From the NCBI RefSeq assembly GCF_016405905.1, contig NZ_JAEFCB010000027.1, forward strand, positions 1-64,000: a stretch of DNA of 64,000 nt, given 5' to 3'. Made by a program: the position numbers and the translations under genes. The DNA comes from Variovorax sp. IB41. Lineage in GTDB: Bacteria > Pseudomonadota > Gammaproteobacteria > Burkholderiales > Burkholderiaceae_C. Each line of letters begins with the position of its first letter. Positions within the stretch are counted from its first letter, which is position 1. The notes beneath the pieces were generated by a model. The model was not told the DNA's origin, ran no database searches, and worked only from the letters and a program-made list of their open reading frames with translations. Shown here piece after piece: positions 28,979 through 38,383 of the stretch.

Positions 28979-29881
28979 TCAGGTGGACGCAGAGGCGCGA
29001 TCATCGCCCCGCGCGGGCGTTCGCGCAAACGCGGCCCAGACGGCGCCCAGCACGATCAGCGCGCCGCCCACGAGGATGCGCGGGTCCATCGTGGAGGCGC
29101 CGAGCGCGACCGACGAGACGCTGGCGAACAGCACCTCCGACAGCATGATCACCGAGGTCGCGCTCGCCGCGAGGCGCGCCGCGCCGTACTGCAGGCACAC
29201 GTTGGCGACGACGAAGCCCGTGCCCAGCAGCGCGGCCCAGCCGAGCCAGCCGGGCGTGGCCTGCAGCGGCGAAGCGATGGCACCGATCGCGGTGCCGCCG
29301 AGCGCCGCGACGCCCGCCACGAACGTGCAGCCGCAGAACATCGCGAGCGCGCGCGATTCGCCCGGGGCTTGCCGCAGGTGGCGCAGCACGATGTTGGTCA
29401 CCGCGAAGCCGAAGCCGGCCGCAAGGCCCAGCCAGTCGGGCAGGCTCGAGGGCACGGGCCAGTCGGTGCCCGGCGCCTTGAGCACCACCACCACGCCGGT
29501 GAGCGCCAGTGCCACGCGCGCGAGCGCGCCGCCCGTGGGCCGCTCGCCCAGGAGCAGCCAGCCCAGCAGCACGCTCCACAGCGGCATCAGGTAGAACAGC
29601 AGCACCACGCGCACCACGTCGCCCTGCGTCACCGCCCAGTTGAAGCCCACGTTGGTGAAGCCGGCCGCCAGACCCAGCACCGCGAGCATCGGGTAGGCCG
29701 CGAAGCCCTTCCATGCGTGGCGGCGCACGAGGGCCATCACGAGCGCCATCACGAAGGTGATAGCCAGGTAGATGAGGCAGGTGGTCCACACCGGATGCAG
29801 GCCGTGCCGCTCGATGTGCCGGAAGGGAAACCACGACAGCCCCCAGACGAAGGCGTTGAAGATCAGTGCGAGCGCGGGCAT
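28979..29881 (-). CDS. EamA/DMT-family transporter
   Basis: A 300-residue inner-membrane protein with about ten hydrophobic helices forming two EamA repeats. The first starts FNAFVWGLSWFPFRHIE and the second after the central charged loop near GTDWPVPSSLPDWLG. DMT transporters usually export amino acids or other metabolites; substrate unknown. It lies between lplT (70 bp upstream) and gpx (12 bp downstream) on the same strand. Confidence 0.88.
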   Translation of the reverse strand: MPALALIFNAFVWGLSWFPFRHIERHGLHPVWTTCLIYLAITFVMALVMALVRRHAWKGFAAYPMLAVLGLAAGFTNVGFNWAVTQGDVVRVVLLFYLMPLWSVLLGWLLLGERPTGGALARVALALTGVVVVLKAPGTDWPVPSSLPDWLGLAAGFGFAVTNIVLRHLRQAPGESRALAMFCGCTFVAGVAALGGTAIGAIASPLQATPGWLGWAALLGTGFVVANVCLQYGAARLAASATSVIMLSEVLFASVSSVALGASTMDPRILVGGALIVLGAVWAAFARTPARGDDRASAST

Positions 29882-29951
29882 GGTGGCGTTGGAAAAATGA
29901 AGGCTTCGGCGCTCGGCGCGCCGGCCGTCTCACCAACGCAGTCGCGCAAGG

Positions 29952-31256
29952 TCAGTGATGTTTGTCGCTGCGGGCGATGGCAAGGAGGTGCTCGACTTCT
30001 TCCGGGTACTTCTTCACGTTGTTCTCGTGCCAGCGCTTGATGAGCCACATGCAGCCCGCCACCACGAGGCCGAAGGCGCTGATCGCGCCGTAGGCCGAGA
30101 GACCCAGCCCCGTGCACACGCTGTAGAAGCCGCCCAACAGAAGAATGCAGGCCTGCTCGTTGAAGTTCTGCACCGCGATCGATCGGCCCGCGCCCATGAG
30201 GTTGTGGCCGCGGTGCTGCAGCAGCGCATTCATCGGCACCACCAGGAAGCCGCCGAGGCCGCCCAGGATGATGAGGAACGGCACCGCGAGCCACACGTTG
30301 CCGATGAAGTTCATGCAGATGACCATGAGGCCCATCGCGATGCCCATCGGGATCACGCGGGTGGCCATGTCCAGCCGCATGCGCATCGAGGCCACGATGG
30401 CGCCCACGGCCGTGCCGATGGTCACCACGCCGGTGAGCGCCGAGGCCTGCGTCGTGTTGTAGCCCAGCGCGAGCGAGGCCCACGCGAGCACGATGTACTT
30501 GAGGTTGCCGCCCGCGCCCCAGAAGAGCGTGGTGGTGGCCAGCGAGATCTGGCCGAGGCGGTCGCGCCACAGGCGCGCGTTGCAATGCCAGAAGTCGGGC
30601 AGCAACGCGGCGATGTTGCGCACGAAGCTGTGATCGGGATTGGAGCGCAGCGGGCGCATCTCCACGCCCGTGTGCGGGATGCGCGTGTTGAACCAGGCGG
30701 CCAGCGCGTAGACGAAGATCAGCACCGAGATCGCGGCCTCGGCCGGCGAATCGATGCCGGTGTCGATCATCGGGAAATCGAAGGCCAGCAAGTGGCTGGA
30801 GACCGCATGGCCCACCAGCGTGCCGCCGAGCACGATGCCCAGGAGGATGGAGGCGATGGTGAGCCCCTCGATCCAGCCGTTGGCCTTGACCAGCTGGGAG
30901 GCGGGCAGCAGCTCGGTGAGGATGCCGTACTTGGCCGGCGAATACGCCGCCGCGCCCAGGCCCACGATCGAGTACGACAAGAGCGGGTGCGAGCCGAACA
31001 GCATCATCAGGCAGCCGATCACCTTGATCGCATTGCTGATGAACATCACCTTGCCCTTGGGCAGCGCATCCGCGAAGGCGCCCACCAGCGGCGCGAGCAC
31101 CACATAGAAGACCGCGAAGATCGGCACCAGGGCCGCGCGTTGCCATTCGGGGGCGCCCGAACTTCGCATGAGATCGACGGCAACAACGAAAAGCGCTTGG
31201 TCGGCCAGCGACGAAAAGAACTGGGCCGACATGATCGTGTAGAAACCGCGCTTCAT
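29952..31256 (-). CDS. lplT: Lysophospholipid transporter LplT
   Basis: A 434-residue MFS protein with about twelve helices. The N-terminus KRGFYTIMSAQFFSSLADQA and the segment LVGAFADALPKGKVMFISN are characteristic of LplT, which flips lysophosphatidylethanolamine inward across the inner membrane for re-acylation. No acyltransferase (Aas) gene adjoins it. ATG 31256 was chosen because the family starts just before the first helix; a further 104 codons are open upstream but have unlikely composition. It is divergent from alr, a common Comamonadaceae arrangement. Confidence 0.88.
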   Translation of the reverse strand: MKRGFYTIMSAQFFSSLADQALFVVAVDLMRSSGAPEWQRAALVPIFAVFYVVLAPLVGAFADALPKGKVMFISNAIKVIGCLMMLFGSHPLLSYSIVGLGAAAYSPAKYGILTELLPASQLVKANGWIEGLTIASILLGIVLGGTLVGHAVSSHLLAFDFPMIDTGIDSPAEAAISVLIFVYALAAWFNTRIPHTGVEMRPLRSNPDHSFVRNIAALLPDFWHCNARLWRDRLGQISLATTTLFWGAGGNLKYIVLAWASLALGYNTTQASALTGVVTIGTAVGAIVASMRMRLDMATRVIPMGIAMGLMVICMNFIGNVWLAVPFLIILGGLGGFLVVPMNALLQHRGHNLMGAGRSIAVQNFNEQACILLLGGFYSVCTGLGLSAYGAISAFGLVVAGCMWLIKRWHENNVKKYPEEVEHLLAIARSDKHH

Positions 31257-31458
31257 CGATGGGCTGGCTGGCCAGAGGGTCTGCTGGCGGTAGTGAAAAA
31301 GTGTCGCGTCCGGAGCGAATGGGCGGTTATAGCATGGGGGTACGACGCGCAAATGGGCATCCCTTCCGTATTCGACCCCATTCCCGGAAATGCTAAAACG
31401 TGGTCTGAATTTGCCCTTCATCCGTTTGCAGTCCGATCGCAGCCCGCACAGAGCACCT

Positions 31459-32574
31459 ATGCCGCGCCCCATTCTCGCCACCGTCCACACCGCAGCCCTT
31501 CGCAACAACCTGGAGCGCGTTCGTCGCTCGGCCCTGGACGCCCGCGTCTGGGCGGTGGTCAAGGCCAACGCCTATGGCCATGGCATCGAGCGGGTCTACG
31601 AGGGCCTGCGCGGCGCCGACGGCTTTGCGCTGCTCGACCTGGCCGAGGCCGAGCGCGTGCGCGCCCTGGGCTGGCGCGGCCCCGTGCTGCTGCTCGAAGG
31701 CGTGTTCGATGCGCGCGACCTGGAGCTGTGCTCGCGCCTGGACCTCTGGCACACCGTGCATTGCGACGAGCAGATCGACATGCTCGCTGCGCACAAGACC
31801 CTCAAGCCGCAACGTGTTTTCCTGAAGATGAACTCGGGCATGAACCGCCTGGGCTTCACGCCTGAGCGCTTCGCCTCGGCCTGGACGCGCCTCAATGCAT
31901 TGACGCAGGTCGACGAGATTTCGCTGATGACGCACTTCAGCGATGCCGATGGCGCCCGCGGCATCGCGCACCAGCTCGAAGCCTTCGAGCGCGCGACGCG
32001 CGACCTGCCGGGCGAGCGCTCCATCGCCAACAGCGCGGCCACCCTGCGTCACCCCGACCAGACGCGCGGCGACTGGGTGCGCCCCGGCATCATCCTGTAC
32101 GGCAGCGCGCCCGACTTTCCGGTGAACGACGCGGCGCACTGGCAGCTGCAGCCCACCATGACGCTTTCCACGAAACTGCTCTCGGTGCAGACGCTCAAGG
32201 CCGGCGACACCATCGGCTACGGCTCCAACTTCACGGCCGAGGGGCCGCTCACCATCGGCGTGGCCGCGGTGGGCTACGGCGACGGCTATCCGCGCCACTG
32301 CAACACCGGAACGCCCGTGCTGGTGAACGGCGTGCGCACCCGCATGGTGGGCCGCGTGAGCATGGACATGATCACCGTGGACCTCACGCCCGTGCCCGAT
32401 GCGAAGTTCGGCAGCGAGGTCACGCTGTGGGGCCGCTCGACGGTCACCGACGCGGTGCTGTCCATCGACGAAGTCGCGCAGGCGGCGGGCACCGTCGGCT
32501 ACGAACTCATGTGCGCCGTGGCGCAACGCGTGCCGTTCGCGCCCGCCGAGGCCGACCCAGACACGCAGCAATGA
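31459..32574 (+). CDS. alr: Alanine racemase
   Basis: A 371-residue PLP enzyme converting L-alanine to D-alanine for peptidoglycan. The PLP lysine is in [12 protein letters not shown] near residue 34 and the catalytic Tyr in IGYGSNF near 254. [13 protein letters not shown] and [12 protein letters not shown] are family motifs. The start is ATG 31459 (MPRPILATV); the first 23 codons of the longer frame are not family-like. The stop overlaps the ATG of the next gene (ATGA). Confidence 0.95.
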   Translation: MPRPILATVHTAALRNNLERVRRSALDARVWAVVKANAYGHGIERVYEGLRGADGFALLDLAEAERVRALGWRGPVLLLEGVFDARDLELCSRLDLWHTVHCDEQIDMLAAHKTLKPQRVFLKMNSGMNRLGFTPERFASAWTRLNALTQVDEISLMTHFSDADGARGIAHQLEAFERATRDLPGERSIANSAATLRHPDQTRGDWVRPGIILYGSAPDFPVNDAAHWQLQPTMTLSTKLLSVQTLKAGDTIGYGSNFTAEGPLTIGVAAVGYGDGYPRHCNTGTPVLVNGVRTRMVGRVSMDMITVDLTPVPDAKFGSEVTLWGRSTVTDAVLSIDEVAQAAGTVGYELMCAVAQRVPFAPAEADPDTQQ

Positions 32575-33308
32575 AGGTCCTTTCCAACTGGCGCTCCATG
32601 CGCCTTTGGGAAACGCAGATCGAGCGCGACCTGCACCGCAGCCACAGCCTGCGCACGCACGGCATCCTGATCGGCACCTTCATGCTGCTGCTGATGTGGG
32701 GCGTGTCGGCACTGCAGATGCACCTGCTGCATGTGGACTCGCTGGCGGTGCGCTACTGCCTCACGCTGGGCGTGGGGTACCTCGGCTATCTGCTGGTGCT
32801 GCGCTGGTGGGCGCGGCGGCTCGTCGAGAACGGGGTGGGCGTCGATCTCGATGTGGGCGTTGGCGACGCTATCGACGCGGCCGACCTCGCATTGGATGTG
32901 GCCGCCAGCGCGAGCAACACCGGCTTCGGCGGCGCGGCCGACATGGCCGGCGGCGCGCTCGAACTGGCGGGCGAATCCGACGAAGGCGCGATCATCGTCG
33001 TGCCGGTGGTCGCCATCTTCCTGATCTGCGTGGCGGTGCTCTTTGGCGCGGGCTCGCTCGTGCTGCTGTATTTCAGCTGGGACGCGCTCCTGGCCGTGGC
33101 CATCGAGGTGGCGTTCTCGTATGTGTCGGCGCGCGCCGCGGTGCGCGTGGCGCGCGAGGGCTGGCTTGTGGCTGCAGTGCGGCTCACCTGGAAGCCGCTG
33201 CTGGGCGCGGTGATCTCCGCCGTGATCCTGGGCGCGCTGCTCGACCACTTCATGCCGCAGGTCAATTCGTTGCCCGAGGCGGTGCGCGTTCTGCTGAAGA
33301 CGCACTGA
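32571..33308 (+). CDS. Membrane protein of unknown function, coupled to alr
   Basis: A 245-residue protein with about four hydrophobic segments: residues 28-48 ([17 protein letters not shown]), 60-76, and two in the C-terminal half around [19 protein letters not shown] and [15 protein letters not shown]. Between them is an Ala/Gly/Asp-rich soluble loop ([20 protein letters not shown]). No domain was recognised. The 4-bp ATGA overlap with alr implies translational coupling, so an envelope or cell-wall role is plausible but unproven. Confidence 0.78.
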   Translation: MKVLSNWRSMRLWETQIERDLHRSHSLRTHGILIGTFMLLLMWGVSALQMHLLHVDSLAVRYCLTLGVGYLGYLLVLRWWARRLVENGVGVDLDVGVGDAIDAADLALDVAASASNTGFGGAADMAGGALELAGESDEGAIIVVPVVAIFLICVAVLFGAGSLVLLYFSWDALLAVAIEVAFSYVSARAAVRVAREGWLVAAVRLTWKPLLGAVISAVILGALLDHFMPQVNSLPEAVRVLLKTH

Positions 33309-33327
33309 GCCTTTTCCAACCGAAGCT

Positions 33328-34200
33328 TCAGCGCGCAGCCGCCGCGCCCCGCCAGCGAAAGCAGGCCTCCCGAATCAGCTGGACCAGCTCGCGCAGCGGC
33401 TCGGTCGCCCTGCTCTCGATGAACCGGATCGCGAAGTGCGCGGGCGGCAGATCCGGCAGGAAGCCGCCCGCCGGAATCGGGCGCAGTTCCGGCGGCATGG
33501 CCGATGGCGTGAGCACCGTCACGGCCAGCCCGGCGCACGCCGCCTCCACCACCGCACGGGCGCTGTGCGCCGTCAGCACAACCTGCCAGTTCGTGCCATG
33601 GCGCTGCAACGAGGCCAGCGCGGCCTCGCGGTAAGGGCAGGGCTCCGAGAGAAAGGCGAAGGGCACGGGCAGCTCCGGATCGAGCAGCGATTTTTCGGCG
33701 TAGGCCCACACCATCGGCTCGATCCACAGTGTCTCGCCCTGCATCTGCGCATCGCAGAACGCGCCCACCACGAGGTCCAGCGCGCCCAGTTCGACCTGCC
33801 GCGCCAGCGTGGTGCTGATGTCGCCGGTCACCTCCACGTGGATATCCGGGCGTGACTGCCGAAAGCCCGCGAGCGCGGCGTAGAGCCATTCGCCCGCGAA
33901 GCCCTCGGAGCAGCCCAGGCGCAGCGTCGTCGCGGGCTTGCGCGAGGCGCCCATCCTGAGCACCGCCTGCTCCTGCAGCGTCATGATGCTGCGCGCGTAG
34001 CTCAGCAGGATGGCGCCCTTGCGCGTGAGCGCGAGCGAGCGCGTGGTGCGCTCGAAGACGCGGCAGCCGGCCTGCTCCTCGAGCCGCTTGACCTGGGCGC
34101 TGACGGCCGATTGCGTCAGGTGCAGCACCCCGGAGGCACGGGTGACGCTGCCGTGGTCGGCCACGGCGATGAAGGTGCGTAGGAGGATCGAGTCGAGCAT
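33328..34200 (-). CDS. LysR-family regulator next to azoreductase gene
   Basis: A 290-residue LysR regulator: HTH residues 1-60 (TFIAVADHGSVTRASGVLHL, TQSAVSAQVKRLE), effector domain from about 90 (TLRLGCSEGFAGEWL). It is divergent from the azoreductase-like gene, with 106 bp between starts; that gap contains two TTGTGAA copies (around 34228 and 34249) that could be binding half-sites. The usual arrangement is autorepression with control of the divergent gene. Confidence 0.9.
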   Translation of the reverse strand: MLDSILLRTFIAVADHGSVTRASGVLHLTQSAVSAQVKRLEEQAGCRVFERTTRSLALTRKGAILLSYARSIMTLQEQAVLRMGASRKPATTLRLGCSEGFAGEWLYAALAGFRQSRPDIHVEVTGDISTTLARQVELGALDLVVGAFCDAQMQGETLWIEPMVWAYAEKSLLDPELPVPFAFLSEPCPYREAALASLQRHGTNWQVVLTAHSARAVVEAACAGLAVTVLTPSAMPPELRPIPAGGFLPDLPPAHFAIRFIESRATEPLRELVQLIREACFRWRGAAAAR

Positions 34201-34306
34201 GGGTTTCAGTGCCGATGATGCTGAATGGTTGTGAATTATGTTGATTGTCTTGTGAACGGGCGCAGCTTAGCCTGCGGGCCCGTCAACATCCGAGGCAACC
34301 GCCACC

Positions 34307-34939
34307 ATGAAGGAACTTCTCTACATCGAGGCCTCGCCACGCAAGTCGCGCTCCGCCAGCATCGAGGTCGCCCGCGCATTCATCGACGCGGCCCAGGTTC
34401 GGCACCCGGGCTGCAAGGTCACCGTGCGCGATCTCTGGGGCTCGCCGCTGCCCGAGCTTTCGCAGGACATGATGGACGCCAAGTACGCGGGCATCCAGGG
34501 GCTGGAACGGACGGCGGCGCAGCGCACGGCGTGGGAAGACATCGAGCGGCTGGCCGCGCCGTTCCACGCGGCCGACCACATCCTGCTGGCCCTGCCGCTG
34601 TGGAACTTCGGCATTCCCTACCGGCTGAAGCAGTTCATCGACCTGGTGACGCACAAGGACGTGCTCTTTCGCTTCGATGCCAACGGCATGTCGGGCATGC
34701 TCGCGACGCCCAAGGCCACGGTGGTCTGCGCGCGCGGCCTGGACTATCCGCTGGGCGACGGCGGATCGGCCCATGCGATGGATTTCCAGAAGCCCTACAT
34801 CGAGACCTGGTTGCGCTTCATCGGCGTGAAGCAGGTCGACACGGTCGTGGTCGAGAAGACCTTGCTCGGCGCGGAGGTGGACACCGCCTCGCGCGCGGCG
34901 GCCAGGCAGGAGGCCGTCGCGCTCGCACGCGCGGCCTGA
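34307..34939 (+). CDS. FMN-dependent NADH:quinone/azo oxidoreductase (AzoR-like)
   Basis: A 210-residue flavodoxin-fold protein of the AzoR/NQO family. KELLYIEASPRKSRSAS near the start is the FMN phosphate loop, and ALPLWNFGIPYRLKQFIDLV near residue 100 is the family hallmark. It uses NADH to reduce quinones and azo dyes by two electrons; the real substrate is not evident. Probably controlled by the divergent LysR gene. The ATG follows a gap without a strong ribosome site (GAGGCAACC). Confidence 0.88.
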   Translation: MKELLYIEASPRKSRSASIEVARAFIDAAQVRHPGCKVTVRDLWGSPLPELSQDMMDAKYAGIQGLERTAAQRTAWEDIERLAAPFHAADHILLALPLWNFGIPYRLKQFIDLVTHKDVLFRFDANGMSGMLATPKATVVCARGLDYPLGDGGSAHAMDFQKPYIETWLRFIGVKQVDTVVVEKTLLGAEVDTASRAAARQEAVALARAA

Positions 34940-34951
34940 GCGCGCTGCGCC

Positions 34952-35929
34952 TCAGTACAGACCGAGTTGGCGCGTGCGCAGGCGCGCCAGCCCCAGCAGC
35001 GCATCGGTGAACGGCGTGGCCACGCCGGTCAGTTCGCCCAGCTCGCGCACCACGGTCACCAGCGCATCGAGTTCCACCGAGCGCCCGGCTTCCACGTCCT
35101 GCAGCATCGAGGTCTTGAACGCGCCGAGTTTCTTGGTCACCTCGTGCCGGTCTTCGGGGCTCTGCGTGATCTCGATGCCGATGCGCCGGCCGATCTCCTT
35201 GGCCTCCAGCATCACGGCCGAGATGAAGCCGCGCACATAGTCGTCGCCCATGATGAGGTCGGTGGTGGCACCGGTCAGCGCGCTGATGGGGTTGACCGTC
35301 ATGTTGCCCCAGAGCTTGAACCACACGTCCTTCTGGATCTGCGGCGACAGCGTGGTGTTGATGCCCGCGCGGGTCAGCAGTTCGACCAGCGCCTGCACGC
35401 GCGGCGTGGCCTCGCCCGAAGGCTCGCCGACGATCAGCCCGTTGCCGAAGTGATGGCGCACCACGCCCGGCCCGTCGAGCGAGCAGCTCGCGTGCACCAC
35501 GCAGCCGATCACGTTGTGCGCCGGAATGGCCTTGGCGATCGCGCCGTCGGGGTCCACCGCGGCGAGCCGGTGGCCCGTGATCTCGCCGCCGAAGCCGCCT
35601 TCGAGAAACCACCACGGCACGCCGTTCATCGCGACCAGCACGAGGGTGTCGCGCCCGATCAGCGGCCCGATGCGTTCGGCCACGGCCGCCAGCGCGGGCG
35701 CCTTCACGGCGATCACCACCAGGTCCTGCACGCCGAGCGCCTCGGGGTCGGCCACGGCGTTGACGGGCACGCGCGTGCGCACGTCGCCGCGCATCAGCGA
35801 GAGGCCGTCCTGCTGCAGCACCTGGAGCGTCGTGCCGCGCGCCACCACGTTGAGCCGTTCGCCGGCCTGCGCGAGGCCGGCACCGATCCAGCCGCCGATC
35901 GCGCCGGCGCCGTAAATACAAATCTTCAT
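34952..35929 (-). CDS. 2-dehydropantoate 2-reductase family protein (PanE/ApbA-like)
   Basis: A 325-residue NAD(P)-binding protein: MKICIYGAGAIGGWIGAGLA is the Rossmann loop, and VWFKLWGNMTVNPISALTG near residue 200 contains the catalytic Lys/Asn of ketopantoate reductases. Such paralogues in catabolic loci often reduce other 2-oxo acids. It is the last gene of the long hpa-associated minus-strand run, 31 bp after the class II aldolase, so a role in handling a 2-oxo acid intermediate is possible. ATG 35929 fits the family start. Confidence 0.85.
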   Translation of the reverse strand: MKICIYGAGAIGGWIGAGLAQAGERLNVVARGTTLQVLQQDGLSLMRGDVRTRVPVNAVADPEALGVQDLVVIAVKAPALAAVAERIGPLIGRDTLVLVAMNGVPWWFLEGGFGGEITGHRLAAVDPDGAIAKAIPAHNVIGCVVHASCSLDGPGVVRHHFGNGLIVGEPSGEATPRVQALVELLTRAGINTTLSPQIQKDVWFKLWGNMTVNPISALTGATTDLIMGDDYVRGFISAVMLEAKEIGRRIGIEITQSPEDRHEVTKKLGAFKTSMLQDVEAGRSVELDALVTVVRELGELTGVATPFTDALLGLARLRTRQLGLY

Positions 35930-35960
35930 GGGAATGCTCGCCTCGATCTTTTCAGTTTCT

Positions 35961-36752
35961 TCAATTCCGGTACCCCGGATCGATGCGGTCGACTTGCCGC
36001 ACCAGCGCATTGAACACGTCCTGCCCGGCGCCGTGCGCGGGGCTGAACTGCAGCGCGTCGCGCGTGCAGCGCTGCGCGATCTCCTCGCTCACCGGAATGG
36101 CCGCGCCCATCGAGAAGGTCGCCATCTGGATCTCGCAGGCGCGCTGCAGCGTCCACAGGATCGCGAAGGTCTGCGGCAGCGTCTGGCCCCAGGCCAGGAG
36201 GCCGTGGTTGCGCAGGATCACCGCGTTGCGGTTGCCGATGCTCTTCAACAGGCGGGGCCCTTCGTCGGCATGGATCGTGATGCCCTCGAAGTCGTGGTAC
36301 GCCACCATGCCGTGCAGCTGCGCAGTATAGAAATTGGTCTGCTGCAGCCCGCCCTCGAAGCACGCCACGGCCACGCCGGCCGTGGTGTGCGTGTGCATCA
36401 CGCAGTGCGCGCCGGGCAGGCCGTCGTGGATGGCCGCGTGCACCGTGAAGCCGGCCGGGTTCACCGGGTACGACGAGCCATCGAGCACCTTGCCGTGCAG
36501 GTCGATCTTCACGAGGTTGCTGGCGGTCACCTCGCTGTAGTGCAGCCCGAAGGGATTGATGAGGAACTGCTTCTCGCCACCGGTCACGCTGTCGGGCAGC
36601 CGCACCGTGATGTGGTTGTAGATCATCTCGACCCAGCCCAGCATCGCGAAGACGCGGTAGCAGGCCGCGAGCTCTTCGCGCGCGGCGCGCTCGTCGGGGT
36701 GGATCGAGGGATGGACCAGCGCCGAGGGCGTGGTGGCGAGTGGTGTGTTCAT
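35961..36752 (-). CDS. Class II aldolase/adducin family protein
   Basis: A 263-residue class II aldolase fold. EMIYNHITVRLPD near residue 42 and FLINPFGLHYSEVTASNLV bind phosphate or carboxylate; HCVMHTHTTAGVAVA and LRNHGLLAWG carry the zinc histidines. Relatives include fuculose-phosphate aldolase and decarboxylating enzymes of aromatic pathways; substrate unknown. It sits 18 bp after a Bug receptor gene and before the PanE-like gene, so these three look like a sub-operon. Confidence 0.87.
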   Translation of the reverse strand: MNTPLATTPSALVHPSIHPDERAAREELAACYRVFAMLGWVEMIYNHITVRLPDSVTGGEKQFLINPFGLHYSEVTASNLVKIDLHGKVLDGSSYPVNPAGFTVHAAIHDGLPGAHCVMHTHTTAGVAVACFEGGLQQTNFYTAQLHGMVAYHDFEGITIHADEGPRLLKSIGNRNAVILRNHGLLAWGQTLPQTFAILWTLQRACEIQMATFSMGAAIPVSEEIAQRCTRDALQFSPAHGAGQDVFNALVRQVDRIDPGYRN

Positions 36753-36770
36753 GGCAGTTCCTTCATGTGG

Positions 36771-37760
36771 TTAACCCTCTGCGGTGAAGCCGACTTCTTT
36801 CACGATCGGCGCCCACTTGGCGGTGTCTTTCTTCAGCAGCTCGGTCAGCTCTGCGGGCGTGGACGACATGGCGTCCAGTCCGAAGGTGCCCAGGCCGTCG
36901 ATCACGTCCTTCTGCGCGAGCGCGTTCTTCATCGCGGTGTTCAGGCGCGCGACCACCTCGGGCGATGCCTTGGCCGGCAGGAAGAAGGCGAACCATTCGC
37001 TGTGCGCCATGTCCTTGATGCCCTGCTCGCCGAAGGTGGGTACATCGGGCGCGAAGCGGCTGCGCTTGGCGCCGGAGACGCCCAGGATGCGCACCTTGCC
37101 CGTCTGCAGATGCTGCGTGATGTCGCCGATCGGGCCCGAGACGGCCGAGATGTTGCCGCCCAGGAGGTCGAGCATCGCCGGCTGCGTGCCGCGGTAGGCG
37201 GCGTGCTTGAGTTCCACGTCGCCCTTCTTGCCCAGCAGCGCGCCGATGAAGTGCGGCGTGGAGCCCGCGGCCGGCGAACCGAAGTTGGCGCCGGCCGGGT
37301 TGGCCTTGGCCCAGGCGAGGAACTCGGGCACGCTCTTCACGCTGGCCGGCACCGACGGGCCGACTGCAAAGCCGAAGTCGAAGATGCAGCCGATGGTGAC
37401 CGGGGTGAGGTCCACCATCGGGTCGTACGGCAGCTTCTTGTAGATGTGCGGGTAGATCGTGAGGATCGAGGTCGGCGTCTGCAGGATGGTCACGCCGTCG
37501 GCCGGCCGGCCCTTCACGTAGGTGACCGCGATCTGGCCGCCCGCGCCGGTGCGGTTCTCCACGACGGCCGCCTTGGCGTATTCGGGGCTGAGCTTCTGCG
37601 CCACGCGGCGGCAGATGGTGTCCGACGTGCCGCCGGCCGCAAAGCCGGTGACGATGGTCGCGGTCTCGATGCCCGCCTGCGCATAGGCTTGCTGGCCGAT
37701 GCTCGCGAGCAGCGCCGAGGCGCCGGTGGTCTGAAGGATCTGGCGGCGTGTGAAGCTCAT
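36771..37760 (-). CDS. Bug-family (TctC) solute-binding protein
   Basis: A 329-residue periplasmic receptor with a twin-arginine-like signal (TRRQILQTTGASALLA) and the Bug core: TATIVTGFAAGGTSDTICRR near residue 35, VVENRTGAGGQIAV near 70, and SPAAGSTPHFIGALLG near 145. These proteins bind carboxylates and feed TctAB permeases; no tctA or tctB is in the window. Placement in the aromatic operon suggests an aromatic or dicarboxylic ligand. Confidence 0.9.
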   Translation of the reverse strand: MSFTRRQILQTTGASALLASIGQQAYAQAGIETATIVTGFAAGGTSDTICRRVAQKLSPEYAKAAVVENRTGAGGQIAVTYVKGRPADGVTILQTPTSILTIYPHIYKKLPYDPMVDLTPVTIGCIFDFGFAVGPSVPASVKSVPEFLAWAKANPAGANFGSPAAGSTPHFIGALLGKKGDVELKHAAYRGTQPAMLDLLGGNISAVSGPIGDITQHLQTGKVRILGVSGAKRSRFAPDVPTFGEQGIKDMAHSEWFAFFLPAKASPEVVARLNTAMKNALAQKDVIDGLGTFGLDAMSSTPAELTELLKKDTAKWAPIVKEVGFTAEG

Positions 37761-37890
37761 GATGTGTCTCTCTCCGGGTGGTGGTGGTTCGGGAGCGCGT
37801 ATTTTTCCAGCAAGGCGCGGCGCGAGACCCCCGCGTTTACCTCACGTTCGACACGTTGCGACACGCTTTTCCCGACCGGAGAGCTCATGG

Positions 37891-38358
37891 TCAGAACATT
37901 CCGTTGCCGTTCGCGGCGGTTTCGGGCACGGGCTGGTTCACGTCCCAGTGCTCCACGATCTTGCCGTTCTCCAGCTTGAAGATGTCCACGATGGCGCTGC
38001 CGCGCGTGCCCGGCTCGCGCACCGCGTGCACATGCAGGATCACGTAGTCGCCCTCGGCGAAGGAGCGCTTGATCTGGCTGTGCGACTTCGGAAACTTCTC
38101 GCGCAGGAAGGCGACGAACTTGCGAAAACCCTCGGGGCCGTCGGCCGCCGTGGGGTTGTGCTGCACGTAGCGGTTGCCCACGTACTGCAGCGCGGCCTCG
38201 GCGTCCTTCTGGTTCAGACCCTTCTCGTAGAAGGCGAGCACGGCCTGGCGGTTGGCCTCCTGCTGGGTCTGCGTGACCGGGCGGCCGCCCGGCTGAGCGC
38301 AGGCCGCCAGGAACAGGGTGGCGGCTGCGAATGTCGCGGCCAGGATCGTGCGTTTCAT
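37891..38358 (-). CDS. SnoaL/NTF2-like lipoprotein
   Basis: A 155-residue protein with a lipoprotein signal (ATLFLAACAQPG, Cys near residue 20) and a SnoaL-like domain: RQAVLAFYEKGLNQKDAEAA, YVGNRYVQHNPTAADGPEG and IVEHWDVNQPVPE. SnoaL-like folds include polyketide cyclases and many uncharacterised hydrolase/isomerase proteins; the lipobox puts this one in the envelope. It is 25 bp after hpaI and 130 bp before the Bug gene. Why a lipoprotein sits in a catabolic operon is unclear. Confidence 0.82.
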   Translation of the reverse strand: MKRTILAATFAAATLFLAACAQPGGRPVTQTQQEANRQAVLAFYEKGLNQKDAEAALQYVGNRYVQHNPTAADGPEGFRKFVAFLREKFPKSHSQIKRSFAEGDYVILHVHAVREPGTRGSAIVDIFKLENGKIVEHWDVNQPVPETAANGNGMF

Positions 38359-38383
38359 CAGGAGCTCCCGGTGTGAAAGGACT

